A DNA stretch of 64,000 bases from Grifola frondosa (taxonomy: Eukaryota > Basidiomycota > Agaricomycetes > Polyporales > Grifolaceae): positions 1,946,027 to 2,010,026 of the forward strand of contig LUGG01000006.1 of assembly GCA_001683735.1 (NCBI GenBank). Reading direction: 5' to 3'. The translations under genes and the position numbers were made by a program. Positions 10,131-21,128 of the stretch are shown here, piece after piece. Positions within the stretch are counted from its first letter, which is position 1, and every line of letters starts with the position of its first letter. Below the pieces are notes generated by a model. It made no database searches, was not told where the DNA came from, and was given only the letters and a program-made list of their open reading frames with translations.

Positions 10131-11123
10131 ATGACCGACTTAGCTATCCCTCATCGCAGCAGTCGTTATTGGTACAATGACGGCTCTGTCGTAGTACAGG
10201 TGAATAATACACAGTTCCGTCTTCACCGTTCTCTTCTATTACAGCAATCTATCGAGTTCAAACGCGCATTCAACAAGAACGAGGATGAGGAGGATGAGAT
10301 GGTGACCCGCATGGCTGGGGTGAAGGTGGAAGGTTGCGACGTATACGAGACGCACGGTATCACGTCTGATGAGCTGCACAACATCTTGGTAGCGATCGAC
10401 CTTGGAGCGTAAGCTGTCAATAACCGTCAGGAGTGTTATCACCACTGAATACATGCATAGTTCACTCTCCATAGATCCTCCACCTTTTGATAAGTTTGCG
10501 TCGATATTACGTGGATCGCAAGCACTTCGCTTCAGCGTCCTCCATAATTGGTGCATTCGTCGTCTTCGCTCCATGTGGCCTGATCAACCACATCTCCTCC
10601 ATCCCATTCCCAATCCTGATGCAAGAGAAGGGTTGAAACTCGCCGTCCGACTGCACTTGTCCGACATCATGAAATCGACGTGTTATGATCTTGTACGTTC
10701 GCCTGCGTTTGGTCACGTCGTCGAGTCGATGCAATGGGGCCCTCCATTTCAATCCCCTGACTCGCCAATGCCATACTCCATTTTTATCCATTTGGTAGAT
10801 GCTCGTGAGGCCCTCCTGTCGTCCTGGCTCTCGTTCATCCACAACTCCCCTGCGCTCCCTCCCCCTCATGTGGCATCACTCCTTCCAGCAATCCGTGTGA
10901 CGGTGCAATGGGCTCTGCTCTCAAAGCATGGGTCCGTCCATTGGTTGACGACACACTCATTTCATCCGGAGCTATGGATGTTTTCACCGCCTTAAACACA
11001 TTGTCAAGGACAGATTGGAGTGCATTGGGAATTTGTCACCTCTGCGCTCATGACCGGCGCAAAGCCATCTCCGAATATACGTTGTTGTTGTGGGCGGCAT
11101 TCTCTGACATGATGGGCTTGTGA
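10131..11123 (+). CDS. BTB/POZ domain protein
   Basis: The protein starts with a BTB-like core, YWYNDGSVVVQVNNTQFRLH then SLLLQQSIEFKRAF at residues about 14-48, as in the large Agaricomycete family of BTB proteins whose partners are mostly unknown. BTB domains mediate dimerisation and often cullin binding. A 52-nt intron at 10409-10460 (GTAAGC...CATAG) rejoins the frame at IDPPPFDKFASILRG. A second intron of about 77 nt at 10895-10971 would carry the frame to a C-terminal block, LNTLSRTDWSALGICHLCAHD, ending EYTLLLWAAFSDMMGL at 11123. Without it the frame stops at 10995. The second intron is inferred from frame and family, and its 5' site (GTGTGA) is weak. This is the only multi-exon gene in the window that looks like an intact ordinary host gene. 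Confidence 0.7.
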
Positions 11124-11823
11124 TATAATCTTTGTACGTGATGTTCAATTACTCGCTCCACACACGCCAGAACTGAGCTGTTAAAATTCGTTCTAGATGT
11201 AGCCCACAAGAGCGCAGTTGCGCTTTTGCGCCCACTTCATGGTGATCACGCGCAAATGCGCTCGTGCGCCGACATCAACCAGTGTTGATTGCGTGTATCA
11301 TCCATCATCTTGATAGATTTTGTTAAAAGATATCTCAGCGGTTATATGTGATAAATCCAATGTCTCCGTCATTGTAGATATTATGCGGTCAAATTATACA
11401 ATGTACATGGCAGTCCGAACAATGTTCATTAACATCCAATGATTATATGCCTTATGACCATGTTCTTAATGTGGACTTGTTTCATACTTTGATCATACTT
11501 CGTACACAGACTGAACGAGCTTTCCCATTAACCTCCTTATTGTCTTGAAGGTGAAGTCTGAACCTCATGTCTACACCGGCAGGTCATTGTATTACCTGGG
11601 CATAAAATAATAATGTAGAGGTCGGGGTTAAAATCTGAAGCGTGGTTGAAAACCTCACGGAACCACCCCCGCTCAACCCCACCTTGGTTCGAGCCTGGGT
11701 TGAACTCATTTTCAACCTGGCTTAATCCTACATCAGATCACGTGCACGTATACCAGGCCTGCATTTCTCGCTCCCGTTGATTTTGATTCGCTCTATTTAC
11801 TCTGATTAGACCCTGCTCACTTC
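11124..11823. other. Intergenic, no gene seen
   Basis: A small imperfect hairpin lies at 11209-11264 (GAGCGCAGTTGCGC against GCGCAAATGCGCTC, one mismatch). GGTTGAA/TTCAACC words recur at 11635-11730. Nothing coding is supported. Confidence 0.4.
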
Positions 11824-12064
11824 TCAGACAACAAAAATATATTTATATGTACTTATAATACAGTTAAAACCGTTCCTACCACTCTCGGAGGCGTCGAATC
11901 GCCAATGCACTTGTCGCACGCATAACAAATTTGAAGCAAGCGATCCGAAATGAACAAGTGACACACCTTGCGCGATTGCGCTTGACCGCGTCGCCAAACA
12001 ATACATTGATGGCCAAGGCGACGTAGCCCAGGTCCCGGTCCCAGAACGCCGGCCTCGCCGGCGT

Positions 12065-13045
12065 TGGTCGCAGAGGGGTCAGCGTGTGAGCTGCACCAAA
12101 CAGTGCATTCTGGAAGAGCACAGGTAAGTAAATGTTATCGCCAAAAGCATAACAGACGACTCACATTAAGGGGCGGCCAACGCGCGAGACGTCCGAGAAA
12201 CATGCACGAGGTGATGCATTCTGCAAGAGTGTCTGTCAATAAATTTGATTGCTGCCAATGTAACTCACAACTCACACTCAGGGGGTCCGGCTGGCAGCGC
12301 GCGAGCCGTCCGAGCAACACATGCCTGCAATAGATCCGGTAAGCACGTTTAATCACGGATAGCATAACAGTACTTACATGGATGGGTCAGGCTGCCAGCG
12401 CACGAGCCATGCATGCTGGCAAAAGTCCGGTGAGCATGTTTGATGGTTGATCACAGCAAATGCTCACTGTAAGGGACCTGATGCGCGGCGCTCGTCGATG
12501 CCTGCATCCCGGATCACGCGCACGAACGCCGTGGGGCACTCCTAAGTGAGCGTGGTAATCTTTCTCGTGCATGCCGATGGTGAGCTGGCGCGCGACGTAC
12601 GGCGGGTAGGCGAGAAAGTCGATAAGGCTCTTGTTCGTCGCGGCGTTCGACGGGAGCAGCGCGCAGTCCGGGATCGCGCGGAGGGAGAGGGCGGTGATGT
12701 TGGTGATTGAGGGGTAGGGGAATGCGGCATGATAGATGGAAAAAATCCGGTAAGCATGTTTTCTCGTTAAGCGCATAACAACGCTCACCGAAAGGGGCCA
12801 GACGTGCCAGCCCTACAAAGAAGTGCATGCTGGAAATAATCCTGTAAATAGATTTCATCACTGAGAGCATAACTTCACTCACATCAAGTGTGAGTGTGTG
12901 AGATCACCGAAGCAACACAAGATGAAGAGCATCGCGTAAGCGCACACGTTATCAGGGATAGCATTACAATACTCACATTGAGTGGATTCTGCTTCCAGCA
13001 TGCGATACGCCTGAAGCAACTACACTCAGATTGCCCTCCATCGCG
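12065..13045 (-). repeat. Tandem array of exon-intron-like modules of about 100 bp
   Basis: Read on the minus strand, this stretch repeats one pattern five to seven times. An exon-like piece of about 38-56 nt (CATGCA...TCGTGC...CTGGCAGCC) is followed by an intron-like piece of about 50-55 nt that starts GTGAGT or GTAAGT, contains TGTTATGC or a close variant, then ACNTGCTTACCGG or a variant, and ends in CAG. Copies begin near 12168, 12271, 12378, 12473, 12790, 12884 and 12981. Exon-like and intron-like parts are both similar between copies, so whole modules were duplicated. The copies are diverged and their frames do not agree. It could be the remains of a multi-exon repeat gene. Confidence 0.55.
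12490..12740 (-). pseudogene. Coding-like segment interrupting the module array, family unknown
   Basis: Between two modules the minus strand has one clean frame with ordinary protein composition: FPYPSITNITALSLRAIPDC, then LLPSNAATNKSLIDFLAYPP and YVARQLTIGMHEKDYHAHLG, down to about 12540. A frame change then gives VRVIRDAGIDER. I do not recognise it. It may be the larger exon of the gene from which the module array expanded. Confidence 0.4.
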
Positions 13046-13340
13046 ATAGCCCGAGCTGCCCTACTGTCTGCTGCCTCAGCTGTACATCTGCCACAAGATC
13101 AGTCTCCACAGTAGCCAAGGTCACTCACATAAAGGCTGATATAGGATGTTGCATATTCTCGCTTTTTGAACCAGCTGAGATGCATTCGAACTTGGTCAGA
13201 CATGGGAGTTGTAAAGCCACGAACCACAAAATTTGCACAAAGGCGCCATTAGACGCCCACGCTCCTTCCGTTTTGGGCACAAGTCTTAAGTACTAAGTTT
13301 TCGAGACAAGAGCACAGTTTGGTTTTATGACGACTGTTTG
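13046..13340. other. Flank of the LTR element, no gene seen
   Basis: No supported gene. The last five bases (13336-13340, GTTTG) are the left target-site duplication of the retrotransposon. Confidence 0.5.
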
Positions 13341-13575
13341 TGTAGTGTGGGTGGGGGCTTATCACGCTCACACCTCGCGTACATTGCACCAGTCTCTGTA
13401 TTTGAGAAAGTGCAGGTGTACTCGAGGAAGGTGAAGAAAGCTAGTGCTTTCTTCACTGCTCGCACACTTTTATACTAAGTAAATACAGGTAAATGAAATG
13501 CATAATTAATAGTATTTTTAGTAGTTAAGTCCTCGATTGAGGACTTAACCATGGAAATGGTAACGACCCGTTACA
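13341..13575 (-). repeat. 3' LTR (left on the plus strand)
   Basis: 235 bp. It carries the TATAAAA-type box of the element (minus strand, about 13462-13476) and a 10-bp-arm hairpin TTAAGTCCTC/GAGGACTTAA at 13525-13548. Differences from the other LTR are at 13365, 13398, 13414, 13499 and 13569. Confidence 0.93.
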
Positions 13576-13585
13576 CTCCCCCCCT
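13576..13585 (-). promoter_or_regulatory. Polypurine tract
   Basis: On the minus strand AGGGGGGGAG lies directly against the 3' LTR. This is the expected plus-strand DNA primer site for reverse transcription of a minus-oriented element. Confidence 0.8.
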
Positions 13586-13749
13586 ATCGGACCCGTGTAC
13601 GGGGGCAAGAAAGAGAGCGAAGACGGCGACAGTAGTCACCACAATTGTGGGAGCAATGCACACGCTAGGGCCGAGACCACAGTGGTAGGGACATGCCACA
13701 CTGAAACGACGCGGGCATGATCTTGGGTGCTCGTGACGGTCGATGTGCC

Positions 13750-16152
13750 TCAAGTTTCGGGCTCAGCTGGCTCCCTGGAGTTGGCTTCGCCCTCGTCAGG
13801 AGGAGCGCCCTCCGTCAGGGAGTCATGACCCTGAGGGAGGTTGTCAACGCTGCTGCTGGGTGCAGCGGTAGTGTCTGCGGTGGTATTCTCGGGGACGGCA
13901 GTGGCCATCAGAACATCAACCTCGATGCGGATGAGCTCGTCGATCGGCAGCACGATAGTGATGTCAGCAGCATTGCAAGGGTACGTGTCGTACGGTGGTA
14001 CGGCGTCGACCGCATGTCCTTCTCGAAGGTTGCGGTGGCGAGGGAAGAATTCTTCCATCACCTTTACACCTCGAGTGCTGATGCCTACATGGGCGAACCA
14101 GCGTGCCACGTCAAAGATCGTGGTGTTGGTAGCAGGGCTGGGGAATGGCTCTAGCAGTTCCATGGTGGTGTGAGGGTAATTGCCCTCAGTCATGATGTGG
14201 TCAAATAGGCCACAAATTGAGAATAGGGCTCGCACGTTTGCAGCCCAGGCGTTGATCGCAGGTGTCCCACCTGTTCGTGGGGCCACGAGCCACGCAATGC
14301 GGAATGACTCGAGATCGGCATGGTACCAACCCCCACTGGGGAAGGTACGAGTGCCTGCAGGAACTCGAGCGGGGTTCTGCAGGTACCAGGAGATCCATTC
14401 GTCGATGGAGTTCTCCGTACGTGGTTGGGGAAGATGGCCCCCTATTTGGGCATCGCACTTCTTCTTGGCGGGTCCAGAGGTAGGCGGGGGACTATTGTCC
14501 ACCACCTTCCTTTTGCCAGCACTCTTGCTGGACACCGTGATGAAACCCTCCATAGGATCGTCTCGATCCATGGTGGGTGCCGTGGATGATTCTGCAGTCG
14601 GGTTGACTGCGATCTTCATTGCTTGGGCTTGAGCTTCGTCCCGGAGGCGGAGTTGCCTCAAGAACTTGTGGGACTTAGCATCACGGCGAGCCTCGCTTTC
14701 GGGGTTCTGCCAGTTCTGGAACATGTACTGGAGGCCTACTAGTACAGACAAGCGCAGGTCTTCCTGTATTTGTTTAATCAAGTCCATTACGCGCACTTGC
14801 GCGTGATGGTCCTTCTGTGCCGTCTTGATGAACGCCAGCCCCGTCATCTTGTCATGTGGTACATATGTGGACCACTCGCCAGAATACATGGGGTCAGTGT
14901 TCACGATGGCAGGCACCTCCGCTGGCCATCCTGTCACGGGGATGCTCGACCAGTCAAACCGCGCATAGCGGTGAGGTTGAACATTCACGGCCGCACGGTT
15001 GGCTTCGCAGGCAGCTTGCTGCTCCGCAATCTGAGCCTTTTGCAGGTGCTTCTTGCGGCGGGACTTGGCAGTTGCCAGTTCCTGCTGCTGCACATCAGAG
15101 TCATAGCTGGTGGCGTCCGACAGCTCGCCCAAGCTTTGAGCGCTCGGGCGGTGGGTGTCCTCGCCTGCTGGAGTCTCGTTGATGTACGAGCCAGCTGGCC
15201 ACGATCCGGATGCGATCAGTGGTGGGGACAATTGTCCCTGCTGCTGTCGGAGCATGTGGGACAGTCCCAGTGCTTTCGCACTAGTTGCCGACCCGCTCAC
15301 CTGGGGCATGCGCATCACAAGCATGCTGCTACTTGCAGCGGGGGCACTTGACGGGGGCAGCGATGGCCAACCCACATCCCTTTCTTGAGGCATGAATGTA
15401 TTGTGCCTCTGTGGGGATGCCGGTGCACTTCGTGGCTGCAGCTGAGTGATGCGATGGAGGGCATTGTCGCACTCCTCTCGCATCATGTTATAATCTGACC
15501 GGAGCAGCACGAATTCGCACTGTGCACCATTGCAGATGTCCTCAGCATCGTCGCATTCGTGGCGAAGCTTCGCGATTTCAGCTCAGAGGTCATCGCATTC
15601 CTCCTTGTATCGGTCCCGTTCCTCGTGCAATTGCGCAGCGGTCCGGTCCGTACCATGGGATCCATGGTCCCCTCCCCTCTCAGAATGGGTCTCCCATCTG
15701 AAATAGTCCCAATAGAGTCACTGCTGCGACGCATGGGCACTCATGTGCGCGGCTTGGAATTTGGGGGTACCGTGGCTGCTACTGTAGTGCTGTCGATAGG
15801 CAGCGCACACGGGGCAGCCATCGGCATGTACGAGCGGTTGCTCGTGCGAACCCATGGAAGTCCACTCATGATCAGGCATGGGCATGAGTGGAGGCATTGC
15901 TGTCGCCGATGATGAGCCAGTCATCGACGGCTGCAATGCTTGTTGAGCTAGGGTGTTGGACTGTTGTCCGAACCCGAATGGCTGACTCTGCATGCCGGCT
16001 ATGAAGGGAGTCACCGGCGAATATGCCAATGGCAGCCCAAAGGTCGCACCATAGGGCATGATAGTACCCATGTATCCACCCTGCAATTGCAGGGGGAATG
16101 CAGAGGGTTGATGTTGGGTTGGAGTCAGCACCATCGAGATTGATGGCGCCAT
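13750..16152 (-). pseudogene. Extra ORF between chromodomain and 3' LTR, function unknown
   Basis: One frame runs from ATG at 16152 to TAG/TGA near 13750, about 800 codons, broken only by two in-frame TGA codons at 15718-15720 and 15583-15585. The N-terminal 140 residues are Pro/Gln/Met-rich. A charged coiled-coil-like stretch follows (HEERDRYKEECDD, then AKLRHECDDAEDICN). The middle is Lys/Arg-rich, and a folded-looking C-terminal part contains DEWISWYLQNPARVPAG and MEEFFPRHRNLREGH. I have seen similar proteins as hypothetical ORFs in mushroom gypsy elements, but know no function. Candidate roles are an RNA-binding or second Gag-like protein. The TGA codons may be decayed CGA codons. Confidence 0.6.
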
Positions 16153-16648
16153 CCCAAAGAGGGGATGGGGATACCGGGCTGTTGTTGTTGCTGCTGCTGT
16201 TGTGCAGAGGCGGGAGGTGCAGATGGGTCCTGCGAATTCGCAGGACCATCCATTGGGTGGTCGGGGTGCTCCATTTGGAGAGGAAGGGAGTGGTCTGAAA
16301 GAAGGAGTTGGACAGCATCTTCAGAAATTTCTGAGACGCCCGGCGATCACCGAGATCACTCGTGTAGATCAGCCGCGCTGGTCGCGTGACCAGCACGTCA
16401 CATTGCAGCACTAGCGCACGGTTGCCCCGAGCATCCATCAGAGTGCCCGTCACGTGATAGTCACATCACGCCATGAGCGCTGACGCCCAGCAACTCTGAC
16501 CGGTTTCCTGATCTGTCGAAGTCACAGGTCAAGTGACTTGTGACTTCAGCGGGTTTCGCTGCTAAGTCCAAGTGGACTGCAGCTCTGCACGTCTTGGACA
16601 CTCTCATGTCTACGAGTGCGGGATGACATAGGCCATCAATTGACGTGC
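16153..16648 (-). other. Spacer between pol and the extra ORF
   Basis: It includes a CAG/CTG-type run near 16180-16205 (Gln-rich if translated on the minus strand) and a minus-strand frame from 16453 that overlaps the next ORF. No conserved domain is recognised. Confidence 0.35.
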
Positions 16649-19600
16649 CTATGCCTTTTTCTTGGGCAGAGCTTGCCAGTCCTGAACACCCATGAGTGTC
16701 AGGTAGCTGTCGAGTGTGGCGAGCTCCTTGCAATTTGCATAGGGCTCCCACGTGTGGTCACCGAGTGTCCACCGTACGTGGAACTCGACCTTACGACCAT
16801 CCCAGTGGTGGCTGACAATCTCATCGACCAGCCACTTGGTCTCTTCGGCGAGTCCAAAATCGTAGTACGACTGGGCTTCTTGATGAGGGAACAGCATCTC
16901 ATCATTTGGTTCATGTCGTCGCAATAGCGAGATATGGAACGTAGGATGGATGCGTCATTCCTGGAGTTCCTTCGGGAGTTCCAAGGTGTAAGTGGATTTC
17001 CTCTGCATTCGCAGAGAGAATCTTATATGGGCCAATGTATTTAGGCATTAGTTTCCTCGCTCTGCCTTTTGGCAGGGCGAGGTTTTGAGTTGATAAATAC
17101 ACCAGTGCACCGACCTGGAATTCAGGTTCAGCTTGCCGATGTTTGTTGGCTTGGTAGGCCTGGTTGACACGGGCTTCTATGATCATGTCGTGCACCATTG
17201 CCAAGTTTGCCAATGCACGTTGCGCAAATTCATGCACGCCAGCAAAATTGGTGTTGGTGTGAGTTCCGCTGATCATACAGGGAAGATACCCATAGTTCAA
17301 CTCGAACGGTGCAAACCCAGTGGTAGCACTGGCAGAAGAGTTCAATGTGAACTCCACCATCGGTATCTTCTCGATCCAATCGAGTTGATTGGGCGAGACC
17401 ACTGATCTCAGGATTTGCGAGATGGACCTAATGGTCCGTTCCGATAGTCCGTCAGTCTGCGGGTGGAAAGAAGTTGACATGAGCAGCTTTTGTGCCCATG
17501 AGTCTGTGGAGTTTACGCCAAAACTTTGACGTGAACTTGCTGTCGTGGTCCGAGACGATGGACTCGGGGAGTCCATGCAATTGCACGATCTCCCTGAGGT
17601 ATCGCTCGGCGATATCTAAGGCAGTGCTGGTGGTGTTCACGGGTACTAGGTGTACCATGGACATCAGCCTGCACATGACTACCCATAGGTAGTCGTATCC
17701 TTGGGACTTCGGGAATGGACCTACAAAGTCCATGGCCACAGAGTTCCAAGGGAACCTTGGTATCGGCAATGTGTGCAGTAGCCCAGACATCGGGTGATTG
17801 TGCGGTTTTGCCGTTTGGCAAGTCCCGCACGTTGCGCAAAATCGCTCAACGTCACGGCCGATCTTGGGCCACCAGAACCAATGGCGGATATATTCCGACA
17901 TTTTCTGTGGCCCAAAGTGGCCTATTGCTATATGGCCCTGATCGATTATGAACTCGGGCAATTGCCTGCGTTCATATTCGATGTGGGGGATGCACAAGAC
18001 TTCATCATCTTGATGACTCTTGGTGTATATCAGTCCATCCCTCATGACGAATGTCGTGAATTGGGCTGGGGACTCTAGTACCTTCTGGAATAGTGGGTCG
18101 TTGGAGTAACCAGCCTTGACCACTTTGTCGAAGTCCATTGACTTCTCCATCCGTGGTCGGAGGGGTGGCCCATTGGCCAGCGACTCACCCAATGTGGGGT
18201 TGTCATCACTGGTTATATTCGTAGCCCATGCCTCGTGAACGGCAGCAGCCATTTTGGCTGCCTCCAGTTCACGAGCTTCCTGTAACTGGGAAGAGGCTGG
18301 CCGCTAATTATGTGGCCGGCTCTCAACTCCAGCACCCGATTTTGGGGAGGTCGTCCCATTTGGGGTCCAAACGCACATCTGCATTTGCGATGTCCTGAAT
18401 GGGCGTATAGTCGTCGGCATTGTCATTCTCGTAGTAATGAGAGAGACAGTCGGCGACTTTGTTCTTGGTCCCTTCCACGTACGTGATGTTGTACTGGAAG
18501 TGGGATAGATATTCATTCCAACGGATCTGTCTATTTGACAGATTCATTGTGTTTTCGAAGTATTGCAGGGCCTGATGATCCGTAGTATCTGGATCTTCCG
18601 GCCCAGCAGTTTGTCTTCCCATTTGAGAAGGCCTTCGAGGATTGCCAATGCCTCGTGTTCGTACGTTTTGATGCGCGTTGGGCACTGGTGAATTTCTTGG
18701 AGAGAAATCCTGCTGGTCTGCAGGTTTGCCAGTCAGGCCCTTGCCCATAGACTGCGCCGACTCCATAAATGGAGGCATCGCAGACCAGCCAGATTGGCTT
18801 GGGGTTGCTCGGGTCAATTGGTTTTAAGATTGGGGCCCTGCAGGCCAATGCCTTGATCATCTCGAAGCACTTGTCGTGCAGTGGGCGCCAGACAAATAGT
18901 CTGTTGTTATGCACCATGTCTGACAAGGGTGATGTGTACGCCGTCACATCTGGCATGAAGTGTGCCAGATAATTGACGAGGCCCAGAAATCTCTGGACCT
19001 CCTTGTAAGAGCGTGGTGTCTGCCAATTGCGGATGCGACCCATCTTGTCTGCGTTGGCGTGGAGGCCTCGGTCATCAATTAGATGGCCAAGACAGTCCAT
19101 ACTCTTTGAGTACAGATCACACTTGGTCTGACTCAAATAGAGCTTGGCAGCTCTTAATTTGTCGAATACCAGACACAAGTGTGTCTCGTGTTCTTCAATG
19201 GAGTCTGAGAACACAAATATATCATCGAGATATACATGGACAAATTGTCCAATGTAATCTCGGAAGATATGAGTCATTAGACTCTGAAATGTAGCAGGGG
19301 CATTGCAGTCACCCTGCTGCATTACATTACTGAGATAAGTACCATATGGTGTGGCAAATGCCGTCTTCCATACGTCCTTGGCGATGATGCGTATTTGCTC
19401 ATATGCGTCGGACAGGTCAATTTTTGACCTGTATTTTGTGCGAGCAACATCCATCCTGATCTGGTCTTGATCAGGGAACGGCGTGACATCCTTTACTGTG
19501 TTGTCATTGCGCTTTCGCGCGTCGACCACGGTGCGGAGCTTGCCGTTCTTTTGGCTACACATAGTGCGGAGTGGCTTGTGGTACTGAAGCAGGTTCCAAT

Positions 19601-20772
19601 CAACCAGCATTGGTGTACCTTGCTATTTCTCGAGTAGCTCAGGCTTTTTAGCATCCGGGCATCGAGGAAGGTGGTACCGTATTGTTTGTCCAGATCAATC
19701 AGCGGAATTCGATGATTGACTCCCGGAAGGGCAGTAGCACTTCTGGAGCAGGACACATTATATCGGTGCACTCCTCGAGCCATTTGGCCCGAAGAGTGGA
19801 CAGCCTCTCCATCTCTTCTTCAGTTGGAGGATCCGTCGGTCTCGCATTGAGTTCCTCTGGATCCTTCCTTAGTGTTTGTCTGATCTCCTCGTCCTTGAGG
19901 TGATCGACAAACACTTTCATCATTGTGTCGTTGAGGCCGAGTGGGTCCAATTCCCCGAATCGGTCTCTACGTGGCCCTGTCGATGAATGCATCAATGGGA
20001 CTGCTTTCTCAGTGATGCTCGGCATAGGGTCCCTATGTCGTTGCTTGGGGAACCATCTTGGTTCTTTTTGTTGGGGCACTACCATCAATCTCGACGGCTT
20101 GGCCTGTTCTGACCACAGAGCTCTCGATGGAGAGCTCCCCTCCCCCTCTGCAAACACAATAGGTTTCGCTCGCGATGTGCGAGATTGGGGAGGTTCAACA
20201 ATGGTTGAACTCACTGCAAACCCCTACTGGTTGGAGGGGAGCTGCACTATGGCCACATTAAGATGCGCCGCCATGCGGAGCTGGCAGCTTTCCAGCCGGT
20301 TGGCTAGGATTTCCGCCTCCTCCACGGTGGTGTAGGCTGGGATTTCCATGCCTTTGATGTGAATGGTGTGGGTCTCGAAGTTGAGGCTCACGCCATACGT
20401 GTTGCAGAACACGGTGCCAAGTATCAGATTGTAGCGGTCAATGTCCACTACGTCTAGGTAATGGACAGTGTTGACGGGCCCAACCACAATTCGTGGTCGG
20501 GCACCATAATTGATGCGTGTACGACTGCCCTTGGTACCTAATTGGAGCCCAACCTGCTCTTGCAGGTTGACGCGGTCTGCAAGTGCGAGGTACATGACTT
20601 TGGGTGAGATCGAATCGGTCGTACACCCGGAGTCAAACAATGTGAATGCCTTTACTCCGTTCACCATTACTTCCGCACAAAGCATGCGTTGAAGGTCTGG
20701 AGAACGTTTTGGTTGTCCCGTTGGGTCCGTTATGCAGTGGACTCGCAGGTCGTAAAGCCAAGTGTTGCACAC
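16649..20772 (-). pseudogene. Pol: protease, RT, RNase H, integrase, chromodomain; several frame breaks
   Basis: Order on the minus strand: aspartic protease with LFDSGCTTDSIS (about 20647-20610); linker; reverse transcriptase with LRTVVDARKRNDNTVKD, IDLSDAYEQIR and the catalytic YLDDIFVFS (about 19237-19211); RNase H with WLVCDASIYGVGAVYG and KVADCLSHY; integrase with an H-x3-H...C-x2-C zinc finger (HIAIGHF to CATCGTC, about 17937-17812) and catalytic blocks MDFVGPFP, SDHDSKF and LSERTIRSI. A chromodomain closes it (WLVDEIVSHHWDGRKVEFHV, WTLGDHTWEP, about 16850-16735). Frames change in the RT N terminus (19500-19700), in RNase H (near 18600), at an A-run near 17490 and near 16955. Chromodomains of this kind direct integration to heterochromatin in related elements. 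Confidence 0.9.
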
Positions 20773-21128
20773 AGATCATGCCGGCAGTCCAGCAGTCAAT
20801 TGGAAGGTTTGGACCAATTGGTCTATCCTTCCTTTCGGTTGTACGGCTGGGTGGGACTCGACGTGCATGGCAGCAAGCCTCATTAATCTGAAGTGCACAT
20901 CATCGCGCACTTCCTCGTCGAGGTCGCTAGTGTCAGACTCGACATAGCATTCGTCCGTTGACGAGTATTGAGATCCCCGAATCCATAGTCAGATTCTGGG
21001 TAATCTTGTACCGTCGAGGGTCCCTGATCAACTTGCTCAGGGAACTCATTTGCTGCCGGAGTCTGGTCTGTCACCGATGAACCATTGTCCACGGCGGCAG
21101 ATTCATCTTCTGATTTATCGTCCACTAC

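Noticed and set aside
14180..15388. Plus-strand open frames inside the retrotransposon
   Set aside because: They lie opposite the long extra ORF on the minus strand, have arbitrary composition and show no motif.
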